Below are positions 31,985-42,660 of a stretch of DNA of 64,000 bases, in pieces. The stretch's first letter is position 1; each line of letters starts with the position of its first letter. Under the pieces are notes generated by a model. The model ran no database searches, was not told where the DNA came from, and was given only the letters and a program-made list of their open reading frames with translations. The DNA comes from Corythucha ciliata (taxonomy: Eukaryota > Arthropoda > Insecta > Hemiptera > Tingidae). The position numbers were made by a program, and so were the translations under genes. The stretch covers positions 41,754,751-41,818,750 of the forward strand of contig CM075942.1 of assembly GCA_038030265.1 (NCBI GenBank), given 5' to 3'.

Positions 31985-33300
31985 AAGATGTTTTCCCATG
32001 AGACCAGCCGCGTCTCAAGTCAGATGCGATCCCATTAAACCCACTCCTATTCCTTCGGGGGCGTGGCAGAATTTATCGATGGATTTTTCAGGACCTTATC
32101 CAAACAACAAATACGTCATGGTACTCATTCAGCAAATACCCTTTTGCTGAACTAATTTCATCATTGTGTTCGAGTGTAGTTATTCGGAAATTGTTCGAAC
32201 TTTTTTCCATCTTTGGTACCTATTCCGTTATCGATTAAGACAGATAATGGTCCACCTTTTAATTGCCACGAATTTTTTCGATTTTGTGATGACTTGGGAA
32301 TCAAACATCAAAGGGTCAAAAGTTTGTGGCCTGAAGCAAATAAAAGGGCCGAGCATTTCATGCAAAATTTGAAAAAAATAATCAGAACAGCTGTAATTGA
32401 GAAGAAAAATTGGGAAAATATTTTACCAGAATACCTGTTGCAATATAGAGACACACCTTATTCTTCGACTCATATAGCACCTGCTAGAGTTATCTTCAGG
32501 GGAGATTTCAGAGGACTTGTTCCTTTCTTTTCATATGATTTAGATGATGAAATTGAAATAATGTTGAAGAAAAATGAAGAGGATAGTCAAAAGAATATGA
32601 AGGAATATGCAGATAACAAACGTCATGTGAGGGATCATGAACTTGAGAAAGGTGATATGCAAGGTGACTAAACTTTCTATAGGTGCCGCAGATCACTGTC
32701 CTTCACCTACGTCACGAGCAGTCCCAACCGCCATTGCGCTGGACCCAGTACATTATTATTTGTTATTGGGTTGTGATTTTTGAGAATTCATAAACTTCAA
32801 TTTCAAAATTAACTTGCTCTGCTGCTCTAGGCTGAGGAATCGGGAGCAAAGGACTGCTGGTGACGTCAGTCTCCACCCCTCCCGTCCGATGGGCAGGGGG
32901 AAATCTGCGGCACCTATAGTAAAGTTTAGTCACCTTGGGTGATATGGTTTTTCTGAAACAAAGAAAATAAACAAGTATACGTCTCCTTGGAATCCGACTC
33001 CTTTCGAAATAGTTGATGTAAAGGGGACGCAAGTGACTGCAGATCACCCGGAACTCGTCATTTTTCAAGCAAATACCACCACCTGTTGCGTCAACTTCGT
33101 CTACAGCATCTGACAAGGAAGATGAAGGTTTTACAGAAAATTTGATGACTGAATCATCATCGTTTTCAGAAGATCCGTCCATCCAATGTAAGAGTGCATC
33201 CACCGTCGAAGAAAGAATGCCGATGGTATTCACAAGAAGTGGTCTTCAAGTAAAAAGACCGGAAAGATTGAAGGACTTCCATATGTTTAAATCAAGTTGA
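31985..33300 (+). pseudogene. Gypsy-type retrotransposon integrase fragment, broken
   Basis: Three frames together show an integrase core: WQNLSMDFSGPYPNNKYV with the first Asp, SIKTDNGPPF with the second Asp, and PEANKRAEHF with the catalytic Glu. A GPY-like tail follows after 32938 (YTSPWNPTPFEIVDVKG), ending with TRSGLQVKRPERLKDF and a stop at about 33298. Two frameshifts lie near 32130 and 32220, a stop near 32962, and the 278-bp MITE interrupts at 32660-32937. It inserted cDNA in life; it is now dead. The RT and 5' part are absent. Confidence 0.85.
32660..32937 (-). mobile_element. 278-bp MULE-type MITE, copy A
   Basis: The ends CAAGGTGACTAAACTTTCTA and TAGTAAAGTTTAGTCACCTTG are inverted repeats. 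A perfect 9-bp target duplication, GGTGATATG, flanks it (32651-32659 and 32938-32946). It lies inside the Gypsy integrase frame, and removing it together with one target copy makes the flanking reading frame continuous. Orientation is opposite to copies B and C. No coding capacity; the 9-bp duplication is typical of Mutator-like elements. Confidence 0.95.
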
Positions 33301-33305
33301 GGAGG

Positions 33306-33420
33306 AATGTACTAGGTCGTCTATGTCATCAAGGAGTTACACATGTTTGTGATTGTAAAAAAAAGATAATTATTCTATTATTGTTGCTATTATTAAAAAG
33401 TGCTGGTGTTTTAAGTAGCT
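33306..33420 (+). repeat. Possible start of the Gypsy 3' LTR
   Basis: Just after the polyprotein stop, GGAGGAATGTACTAGG resembles a purine tract followed by a TG-starting LTR. It is cut short by the RNase H fragment at 33424 and has no partner LTR in the window. Confidence 0.35.
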
Positions 33421-33423
33421 CTA

Positions 33424-33940
33424 AATACTACAGGGATTTGGATACCTGAGCTAGGTGTAGAGGAAAACCGTTCCCTTGGGAACTGTGCTACGGTGTTTCA
33501 GGCGGAGGTCACGGCGATCACGGATTGCCTATTGGAGCTCGTGAGGAAACACGTGAGGTTCAAAAATGTTAGGATATACACGGACTTTCGTCGTGTGATC
33601 TCAGAGGTGCAGGAACTGGGGAACAGCGATAGTTTAGCGTGGATCCCAGGCCATCGAGGTTTTGAGGGTAATGAGAGGGCGGACGTGCTAGCAAAAAGAG
33701 GAGCATCACTGTGCTCTATGGGACCGGAGCCGTCCATTGCGGTCTCAAAGACGGTAGGGGAAGGCCAGATCAAAAGCTGGCCAAACAGCCTCGCCATTAG
33801 GTCCTAGAATGCAATGGCGGCATGCAGGCAAGCGAGGTCGTGTTTGAGGGAGTGGCAAAAAAGGGCAACAGCGTGGCTGTTGTCAGTCCGAAGGGGCAAT
33901 TTGGGAAGGGTAGTGGGAACAACTGAAGAAAGGGGAGGCA
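33424..33940 (+). pseudogene. RNase H domain fragment of a non-LTR retrotransposon
   Basis: From GIWIPELGVEENRSLG through ATVFQAEVTAI, RIYTDFRRVISEVQELG and SLAWIPGHRGFEGNERAD, the translation follows the RNase H fold order: the Glu of QAE, the Asp of YTD, and the His/Asp of HRGFEGNERAD. A basic tail (CRQARSCLREW) continues to ~33940. Reverse transcriptase and endonuclease are missing, so it is a truncated I-superfamily type copy, related to the shorter fragment at 23417. Confidence 0.8.
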
Positions 33941-34168
33941 CCTCCCCTATAATCATTCAATCAGTAGTTTTTTATTTTTTTAAAAATCAGTGATTTTATT
34001 TTCTCTTCTCATTATTGTACAAAAAAGATGTAATTGAGTGAGTGTATCGTTAATTAAATGGTCAAAGGCGCGGTCCAGACAATTTTTTTTTTTGGGGGGG
34101 GCATTGGTTGTGAACCATACAGCCATATATTTCGAACTCTAAGTATAAATTACTCTAGGTAGAGTTAT

Positions 34169-36290
34169 TCATACCCTAAAATTGATAGTTTTAACGAATG
34201 TATATAAGGCTTCATAGACCGGGACTGTGTTTGATGAAAGGATTGATTGATAATTGAATAGATTGGTGATTAAGTTGCTCAATTTAAGGAAGAGAATATG
34301 CCTTTGATTAGAGTAGGTCTTACATTCCATTATAGTGTGTTCGAGAGTACCTATAGTTGAGCATGCTTCACAATTGGCTGATGGGGCGATGCCCATTGAA
34401 TGTAAGTATTGTTGACTTAAACCGTGGTTGGATTTTAATCTACAGATAGTCCTAATGCAGTCTTTGGTTAAATATTCTCCAGTGAACCATGTTTTAGTAC
34501 TAATGTTGGGAAACATTCGTTTATAAAATTGTCCTTTGAGTGACGTTGTGTACGCCTGCATCCAGAGTTCATGGTGAGGTAATGTTAACGACTTGTAAAA
34601 ATCAAAGTATGAAAATGTTTGGTCAACAACTTTAGCAGCTGGATTATGATATGAGGTTTTGGCTAGGTGATCTACTTGTTCGTTACCCGTTATACCCTTG
34701 TGAGCTGGGATCCACATAAGTGAAACGGTCTTACAGTTGTGCGCCAAACTAGCTATTAAGTATATTATGTCCACAGTGACTTTATATGTTTTTGAGTTGA
34801 TTATTGGGTTCTGAAAGCTCTTGACAACGCCTTTATTATCACACAAGATCAACAAATCATTGTGGCTTAGTTCATTGAAGTACTTAAGGGCTTCTAAAAT
34901 AGCAAAAAGTTCTGCGGTGTAAACAGATGTTTGAGGTTTTAAAATGAACTGTTTGCCTACCTGAAGGGTTGGATCGTATATGGCACAACCTGCACCCGAT
35001 TGAGATACTGAACCATCTGTATATATTTTGTAGTGATCGGGATATAATTGTGAGACTTTAACCTCAGGTGTTTGGACCATGTGACTAGCTGAATGGGTGA
35101 ACTTCAAATAATTGATTTCAATGTTTAGACCGGAAAGAAAGGATGAGTATATTGGCCCTGGTAGATTAAACATTGGTAATCGATCTAACGATAGCACTTG
35201 TTGACAAGTGTTATGAATGCTACGAAAGCTTACTGCTAATAAGGGAGCTTTCTTTTTCATCCAATATTTAGAGGAAAGATCAAGTTGGTTAAGGGTTGAC
35301 AGCTGTTGGAATAGGTGAGGATAGAGACTTTTAATTTTTCGAATCATTCTGTCAGATAGAATTACTCTCCTGATGTGTAGTGGACACTCTCCCACCTCAC
35401 GTAGCATCACATCAATAGGATTCGATTTCAAGAAACCCACGCAAAGTCTGATACATTTATGTTCTATGATGTCCAGCTTTCGAAGATGATTATGTGCTGC
35501 CTGGCCAGAAAAAACTGATCCGTAGTCAAATAATGAGCGAATAGTAGCTCTGTAAAAGGTCAAAATAATTTTGGGGTCTGCTCCCCAGCGACAGTGACTG
35601 ACTATCTGCATTACATTGATGTATTTTTCAGCCTTTGTCACAAGCTGGTTGATGTGTTTCGACCAATTAAGTTTACGATCCAGGGTCATTCCTAAGAATT
35701 TGACTTCGTCACGTACAGGGACTGTAAAATCTCCAATGTCGACAGAAGGAGGCAATGGGAAAGCTCTTGACCTGGAGAAAGGGCAAATTACGGATTTTGA
35801 AGGGGATATGTCAACGCCGATTTTTAATAAAGCGGATCTTAGAGCAAGGATTCCGTCCTTGAGCAAATTCAAGGACTTCTCCGGTGTCGTGTTTTTTGCG
35901 TAGAGGCATATGTCATCTGCGTATTGCAGAATTTTAACTCCATTCGGGAGAGAACTCTCTACATCTCGAGTGTACAAGATATAGAGAATGGGACTTAGGA
36001 TATCTCCCTGTGGTAAGCCTGACCGAGACAATCGGGGTCCAATCATTTTGTCACTTGTTAATACATGGATTCGACGTTCACTAATTAGACCCATGATTAA
36101 TTTTACAAAACTATGGCTTATCCCCACATCGAGCATTGATAGGGCCAAAGTATGCAGATCAACATTATCAAAAGCGCCTGTAACGTCTAAAATCGCGGCG
36201 ACCAGAGTTTTGTTTTCGGAAAATGATATTTGAATATTCGTGATTAATTCAGCTTTACTATCGGTGCAAGAGCGACCCTTCCAAACTGAC
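34169..36290 (-). CDS. Reverse transcriptase (C-terminal part) and RNase H of the I-like element
   Basis: The frame is open from about 36290, although the first ATG is at 36148. Visible RT motifs: ILDVTGAFDNVD, SGLPQGDILSPILYIL and LQYADDICLYA, the catalytic ADD box. RNase H follows: IYTDGSVSQSGAGCAIYD, YTAELFAILEAL, LILCDNKGV and MWIPAHKGITGNEQVDHLAK. Near the end CEACSTIGTLEHTIMEC is a zinc-knuckle-like motif. The enzyme copies element RNA at a nicked target. The domain is long and undisrupted, so the insertion is young, but a frameshift separates it from its N-terminal half. Confidence 0.9.
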
Positions 36291-37665
36291 TTTGGGGGAG
36301 TACCCTGTTGTGTTCGAGCCAGTATTCGAGTCTATTTTTTAGGATTCTTTCAAAGGTCTTATGGACACAAGAGGACAAGGATGTGGGTCGATATGACTCA
36401 CTAGTATTGGGTGGTTTGCCGGGCTTCAGGAGAGGGACCACACAATAGTCTTTCCATTCTTCCGGGATTTCTATATCCGTTAAGATTGCATTATAAATGT
36501 TAACCATGTCATTTTTTGTTTTTTCGGGTAGATGGTTTAGAATAGGATAGTCGATATGGTCCATTCCCGGTGCTGTATTCATCGATTTAGACAACGCTCT
36601 GTCTAATTCCTTCAACGAGACTTCTTTCATTAAAACGTTAGACATAATAGGATGTTTATTACTGATCTCTGTTGGAGGTGAAGGAGCAAAATCTGGTGTA
36701 AGTTTTTCCAAAAACTCATGACACCAGTCACCTGAGTGACTTGCGGGTGCTTGAGTAAGAGCTGCATTTTTCAGTGTCTTAAGTTGGGACCAGATGTTTT
36801 TCATAGGCGTGTTCCTATTTAATTGTTCACAAAATTCTTTCCAAGATTCTCGTTTTGCGTTTTTATAGGCAATTTTAGCACTCGCGCTTTTTTGTTTGTA
36901 CAGTAAATACGACGATAAGGACGGTGAATTTGTATAATTATGGAAAGCAGTTTTCCTTTCTTCTGAAGCCTTGCCACAGTTATGATTCCACCAAATAGCA
37001 TGCTTTTTAGAGGGTAAGGGGTTTTCTGAGCGTTTTGGGATCGACTTTTCGCATGCTCGGTTTATGTTAAACATTAAATCCTTGTAAGAATTGTTATGGT
37101 AACTGTGCATTTCACTTTGGAAGTTGTCCCAGTTAGCCTTATGCGAGCGCCATTTCCGCAAAGTAGGGAATTTCGCAGTTTTTGTTTTGAAGAGAGCTGA
37201 GGTAATACGGATTGGTAGATGGTCCGATCCCTTAGGATCTTGTACTATTTCCCATGTAAAGTATGAGGCAATGGCGGCTGAACAGAGAGTTATATCGATG
37301 GCGGAGAAATGGGCTGGGTTGGCCGGGTTAATACAAGTTGGGCAGCCGGAGTTTAAAAAGGACAAATTACAGCTTCCAGCCGCATCGAGGAGTGCAGTAC
37401 CCTTTCGCTGAGTGAAATGGGAACCCAATACCGTACCATGGCAGTTGAAATCACCGAGTACTAAATAAGGGTGCGGGATGGCTTTAAAAAATTGTTCCCA
37501 TTGGGCTTGAGTTACATTATTCGTGGGACAATTGTAGATAGAAATAATATTTAGGCTTCTCCCATTGGAAAAGGAGGCTGAGATTCCGACCGTCATTAGA
37601 CCGTTCACAGCGTGGAGGTTATCGATGGTATTGAACGTGAGATTATTTCTGACAACTATTGATGA
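36244..37665 (-). pseudogene. Endonuclease and RT N-terminal part of the I-like element, frameshifted
   Basis: The minus-strand translation shows VLGDFNCHGTVLGS and GSDHLPIRI, two conserved blocks of AP-like endonucleases that nick the target DNA. It is followed by RT block LLKPGKPPNTSESYRPTSL. The N-terminal catalytic blocks of the endonuclease are absent (truncation near 37665). At about 36285 a small deletion after SQFG shifts the frame, leaving this part separate from the RT/RNase H ORF. Confidence 0.85.
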
Positions 37666-38308
37666 TCACGTAGAGATTGAAGAAACAATGAATCATTAAA
37701 ATTCACGGGTATATGATGGCTTGAAAGTCGCACAATAGGTCGTGAATGTCTCTAATTCGACTTGTTCAAATTGCTTCGCACCCACGAACAGAAGAATTCT
37801 ATCATATTATTCTGAAATGGGTGAGAGTCTTAAAATCGCCTATTTACGACGAAGCCATGCCCAGTGAGCTTCGTTTCTAGCGGTCAACTTCTACCCCATT
37901 AGGTTTTCCGGCCTCTGTGACTCGGCTGAAAATTCTATTCTGGATTTTCAGTCCAGAAAATAACAATTTTGCCCCGTAAAACGATACTTGATGCGCTAAA
38001 TTTGAAATGTTGGTGCCCTGAGATTACTTACAGTAGCCGGTAATTTAGCACCTTAAACGCAGGGGAGAATCATCCACCTAGTGTCTGAACAAGCAGAGAA
38101 AATAGCCCCTGTTCTATGTTCCAAAACACAATTAAAAATTTGGCTTCCAGCATTGACATCACAAGCTAACCAAGTCGCATGCGCACAACGCACTTTGTCT
38201 CCTTGCTTGATATCAAGCGATAAAAATTTCATCGTGTGCCCCGAGTTTGATCTAAACGCGATTAAAAACAAGCACGGGTCAAGGTTCTAGAGTTTTTTAA
38301 TAGGGTTG
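37666..38308. other. Intergenic sequence, nothing recognised
   Basis: Overlapping ORFs of ~70 codons on both strands have no motifs. Confidence 0.4.
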
Positions 38309-38425
38309 GTAGGTTTTGGACCCACATTAGGTCTCCCGAGTCCGACCCCAACACTCTTGGGTATGGCGTATGAGCCGATTACGGGTTTGGCGCCCTCGGA
38401 CTCGGCATGGCCGGGTACGGGCCCA
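38309..38425. repeat. Dispersed repeat, copy 2
   Basis: Reverse-complement relative of 17334-17415 (GTCTCCCGAGTCCGA, ACACTCTTGGGTATGGCGTA, CTCGGACTCGG). Slightly longer than copy 1; no structure that identifies its origin. Confidence 0.6.
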
Positions 38426-39009
38426 CTGATTGATTGATTGTTGAATGAAACAAAGGCGAAATTATGATGTAATGCCCGTCAAAACCCTTATTAATCTAGG
38501 ATAAACGTGTCTCCAATCTCATCCTCATTAATTTTTAAAAATTAGGTAGGTAGATATTTATAAATAACAAAATTGAAATAAAAAAAATAGAAAATTAGTT
38601 GCTTTATTTTTGAAGCACGAAGGGCGATGAAAATAGGTTTTGTTTTAAAAAAAAGTGGCTATGCTCACCAACTTTGTCCACAAATGTTAAAGCTCAACAA
38701 ATCACCAGTATTATAGGTAGCGTCAGAGATTACACCACTCAACTGAGATTTGAACTACTTTTATTTTTTCACACAATTTTGCCAAAAGCGACTAAAAATG
38801 ACCATTTTAAAAAAATCAATACGGGCGAAACGCCTGGGTCAATTGTGACAAAAGAAAAAATGAATCGACGCAGAACTTGATGCTCTTCAAAAAAGAACCG
38901 GGTACAATTTTCCGTAGAGTGCGTCATTGAGGAGTTGCAAGCGAAAAACTACAAAAAGCGCCAAAAGTGATCAGTTTTTCGCGATTTTCTCAAAACGCAC
39001 AAGGAAATT
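38426..39009. other. Intergenic sequence, nothing recognised
   Basis: AT-rich sequence with a 68-codon ORF and no motif. Confidence 0.35.
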
Positions 39010-39404
39010 TTGTTGGATCTCTTCAGATTCGTGTTCCTCACCCCAAAAAACGTAGAATAAAGTGAAAAAATCAAAGACGAGATTTTTGTTCACGTGTGGT
39101 ATTTTTTTTATACGATTTGACTGGACTAAAGGGAATCAGCCAAAAATCCTGGGAGGAGAAGAAATTGGCGCATAAAAGTCTCTGTGCTACTCAACGAATC
39201 GTGTTCAAATTTTAGACCTAATTTTTAGGAACTGAGACCAATATTTTAATTAAGGAGTTTTCGGGATCCAACCGTTTTTGACTTCACCATGTTTCTTACT
39301 ATGTACATCGCCGGACTAATCGTTTTAAAGTTTTAGAGTGTACTTCGAGGGATCACGCGCGTGGCACTCGTCTTCGATCTTCGACCGACGATGTATGGTA
39401 CAAT
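39010..39404. repeat. Dispersed repeat, copy 2
   Basis: Resembles 26690-27000: both contain a run like TCAAATTTTAG followed by TCTAGGAAC/TTTAGGAAC, then GGGTCCAACC/GGGATCCAACCGTTTTTGAC. The Jockey-like fragment starts directly after it. Confidence 0.5.
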
Positions 39405-39666
39405 GTGCTGTTCACTCACAGTGAACTTGCCAGAGCTCTGAGAAATTCTCGTAACTCGAGCGCAGGACTCGGTGTTGTTCTAAATACAATGCTGAAGAAT
39501 CTAAGCGATGATCTTTAGACTAGCCTACTGCAACTCTTCAATGAAATTTGGAATTCCGGAGAGTAGTACCCGGGCATGAGGCTGTCTTCATTCCTATCCT
39601 CAAAGATGGAAAAGACCCCAGTCTAACTAGTAGTTATCGCCCCATATCACTGAAAAGCTGCCTGGG

Positions 39667-39905
39667 GTAAGGCACTATAAAACACGAGTACTGCAACACG
39701 GAAATCGGCGCCATGCTTGGTCCCTCACATGATTATAATTATCACCTGATCTCATTGACAAGTAATATTTATTGATTTATTTCGATCGCGTTCCGCGTTT
39801 GTTTGCTGTTACGATGACAATTTTTTCATTCATGATATTTTGTTTACTCTAAGGACTGAGGGACCAAATATGGCGCTGAAATCCGTGTTGCAGTAACTTT
39901 GTTTT
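39667..39905. mobile_element. ~240-bp MITE inserted in the Jockey-like RT
   Basis: TACTGCAACACGGAAATCGG near 39690 is matched from the right as TACTGCAACACGGATTTCAG, with GCGCCATGCTTGGTCCCTCA / GCGCCATATTTGGTCCCTCA continuing inward. CTGCCTGGGG before and CTACCTGGGG after suggest a ~13-bp target repeat. It separates residues SCLG from KVMES of the same conserved RT block. Confidence 0.75.
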
Positions 39906-40550
39906 AAAGGTTCTCTACCTGGGGAAGGTGATGGAGTCCATGGTCAACTACCGACTCGTTTATGAGCTGGAGTCCCGTGGGCTTCTGAACCGATACCAGG
40001 GGGGGCTTCTGAAAGACTCGCTCCACGTTGGACCTGCTGGCCCGTAGAGGTCGAAACTGAACTTGCCTTTCTGCGTTCATGCGTTTCGTGCAGCACCGCT
40101 GTACACCGCTGTAGGTGTTTGTTTTTTGACTTCGAAAGGGCATATGACACGACTTTCGCGGAACACTACTTAAGTTTATTTCCAATTTTCTGAGCAATCG
40201 AATGGACCGCGTAGGTGTTGATGGCATTACACGTGATGGAGAACGGTATCCCTCAGGGGTCCGTTCTCAGTTGGACGCTTTTCCCCATTGCCGTCAACAT
40301 CATCGCTGACTGTGTGCCTGTCAATATTAAATTGTCAATGTACGTGGATGACTTGGGTCTCTTCTTATCAGGCAGAGACCTAGATGAAGTCGAGCAGGTA
40401 GCGCAGTCGGCAATCAATGCCATTGTCACTCAGGCCCAGAGACATGGATTCAAGTTTAACAATGAGAAAACCACTTGCGTTCACTTCTGCAGGAGGCGAC
40501 GGCCACATTACGAGCCTGTCCTCCGAATGATTGGCGTACCTCTGGTATTT

Positions 40551-40610
40551 GAGTGAGTGAGTGAGTGAGTGAGTGAGTGAGTGAGTGAGTGAGTGAGTGA
40601 GTGAGTGAGT
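40551..40610. repeat. (GAGT)n microsatellite, 60 bp
   Basis: Fifteen GAGT units. Read on the minus strand it is (CTCA)n immediately after AATAA, the 3' tail of the CR1-like element. Confidence 0.95.
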
Positions 40611-40634
40611 TTATTATGAACACCAAAGTGTGGT

Positions 40635-40681
40635 AACATAATCGTCAATAACATAATCGTCAATAACATAATCGTCAATAG
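40635..40681. repeat. 15-bp direct repeat, three copies
   Basis: AACATAATCGTCAAT occurs three times head to tail in the 3' UTR of the CR1-like element. Confidence 0.95.
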
Positions 40682-42414
40682 TATAAATTATTAATTAGGC
40701 AAGACAATAAATTATTAAATATAGCCACAACAATGTAACAATCACTTTACAGATAGACAATTCCCCTCATAGATAATACAAAGGATCAAAAATTCCTCAA
40801 AAGAATAGATTATATAATTAGTGAAAAACAATTTTAACTTAGCTTTAAATGTCACAAAATCAAGTTTTAAAAAAGCTTCCGGCAGTCTATTATAAAATTT
40901 CACACCCCACCAATCCACCTTACCCTGAGACTTTTTAAGCCTGTAAAATGGCACGACAAGTCTCCCTTTGCTACGCGTGTGATAATTTTGAACCCTGAGT
41001 ATATTCGAATCATTCTTTGTAGAGTGAACATGGAGCAAGGAGTGGTATATATAAGATGCTGGCAGAGGCATGATTTTAAGGCTCCTAAAGTCTTCTCTGC
41101 AATCATCCCTGAACTTCCTATTTGTAAGAATTCTCACAACTTTACGCTGGAGGGAGAAAATTGTCTTAGCGTGAGGACTATGCCCCCACGCAAGCAGTCC
41201 ATAAGTGGCCAGTGAGTGGAACAGCGCAAAATAAGCAGTCAGAAGAACAGGCAATGAGACACAATGTTTCAGACATCTAATAAGAAAAGAGACCCGTGAC
41301 AATTTATTTGTTAAGAAGGTACAATGGCGATCCCAAACCAAGCGGCTATCGACACATATCCCCAAAAACTTCGCAGAAGATCTTGCATCATCCACAGCGA
41401 CATTCTTAAGGCCAAAATCCACATGCACTGTCTTTTCGCCATTTAAAGCTAAACGATTAGCTGAGAACCAATTTACAGCATCGGCTAAGACTTCATCAGC
41501 TTTTATGGCAGCAGCCGCTCTTGAAAACTCATTAATTAAGAGGGTAGTATCGTCAGCAAAAAGGATGCAACGAGCAGATGAACCGAAGAGCAACCGAGAG
41601 CAACCGTTTTCTCGGCCTGATACTTGACAGGGCGCTGCGATGGCAGCCTCATGTTGAAGATTTGAGTGCGAGGACAAAAAAAAAAGCAATACATTTCATC
41701 AAGATGTTGGCAAATCTGAACTGGGATGTCCAGCAGAACATACTTATTAGACTTTTTGATACCCTAGTGAGAGCGAAACTGGACTATGGAGCCCTGATCT
41801 GCGGATCGGCCCGAAGATCTCGTCTAAAGGTCTTGGACAGAGTATTTAATCTTGGTCTTCGGGTCATTCAGGACTAGCCCCGTCCAAAGCCAACAATGCC
41901 GCCGCGGGTGAAATGCCCCTTCCATTGCGTAGGATGCCACTTACCCTTGCCTATGCCCTTGTCCAGTTTCTGCGAGAAGCCAATCAGTATTGGGAAATTT
42001 AGTCACGGCAGAAGCACGCAATAACTAGGCCCTCGTAGGTTAATTATTTTGTTTTTATTTGCATGTTACTGGCTTCTGTGTGTTCGTGTGTTTGTAATGA
42101 ATGAGAGCATTTATTGGCGTGACTGTATTTATTAGCGTGCGCGAGTAATCGTATATTTGTATGGTATGATTGTATTTATTACCGAAACTATATTATATAT
42201 ATTTCTCTTTGGAATGACACGGGAATATTCCTAGAACCGCCCTAATGGAGTTGTGGCCAGAAGTTGTGTCTCACTATCGCTCTGCCAAGGCTACGCATAT
42301 GGCTCAACCTCACTGCAATGGTATGGTTGAAAATATGTAGTGGATGAGATAAGTAGGCAGCATAATGATAAGTAGATGGCGCTAAATGGCCAAGCTGCCG
42401 GAGCTACAAAAAAA

Positions 42415-42660
42415 TCTAGGGATCACGACACAACTTTTGAGCCGCCTTTCGTCAAGATCTGTCGAGAACAATTCACTGGCTGGCGGAAGACGGAGAGCGG
42501 ACGACATGACAGATGCCGTGCTGAGAAACAAAATGTAGCCCTTTTAGGGGTCTATAGGAACGTGAATTTGATGTCAGCTCAACACTTTTTTTTCACCACA
42601 TTTACATACACAGGAACATGAACACATATTTACACCACAGGAACATGAAAGTAAAATGAG
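42415..42660. repeat. Dispersed repeat, copy 3
   Basis: It shares CACAACTTTTGAGCC, AAGATCTGTCGAGAA, GGACGAC and a run like GAACGTGAATTTGATGTCA with 26960-27130, and AGGAACATGAAAGTAAAATGA with 27157-27176. Ends undefined. Confidence 0.6.

Larger units (their letters stand above)
34081..37665 (-). mobile_element. I-superfamily non-LTR retrotransposon, 5'-truncated
   Basis: This minus-strand element carries, in order, part of an AP-type endonuclease, reverse transcriptase, RNase H and a terminal CCHC-like motif. The 5' truncation lies near 37665, where endonuclease similarity stops. Downstream of the stop at 34169, the minus strand ends in a C run and an A run (34081-34103), a plausible tail. 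Target-site duplications were not identified. The RNase H points to the I group; the exact clade is not settled. Confidence 0.85.
40551..41590 (-). pseudogene. 5'-truncated CR1-like non-LTR element
   Basis: The minus-strand frame (40742-41590) starts right before RT motif C (CILFADDTTLL) and continues ANRLALNGEKT, AKFLGICVDSRLVWDRHC, YFALFHSLATYGLLAWG and IFSLQRKVVRIL. Its stop is at 40742. The 3' UTR has three 15-bp repeats (ATTGACGATTATGTT) and ends AATAAA(CTCA)n, a tail typical of several non-LTR clades. The 5' truncation falls in the RT, as is common in target-primed insertion. It is inserted antisense into the Jockey-like RT between VFE and SNRFLG. The ORF is intact over the remaining part. 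Confidence 0.85.
39405..42010 (+). pseudogene. Jockey-like non-LTR reverse transcriptase, broken into three pieces
   Basis: Pieces at 39405-39665, 39906-40550 and 41591-42010 are collinear in the + strand. The first shows YRPISLKSCLG; the second VMESMVNYRL, FFDFEKAYDT, GIPQGSVLSWTLF and the catalytic SMYVDDLGLF; the third NRFLGLILDRALRWQPHV and then GEMPLPLRRMPLTLAYAL. Many frameshifts and stops are present. A MITE (39667-39905) and a CR1-like element (40551-41590) lie in the gaps. Confidence 0.8.

Noticed and set aside
35616..37411. Plus-strand ORFs of 81-95 codons
   Set aside because: They are antisense shadows of the I-like retrotransposon's RT and endonuclease.
41578..41689. Start of the CR1-like ORF at its first ATG (41689)
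   Set aside because: The first ~33 codons are antisense of the Jockey-like RT (third piece); the true CR1-like sequence begins near 41590.
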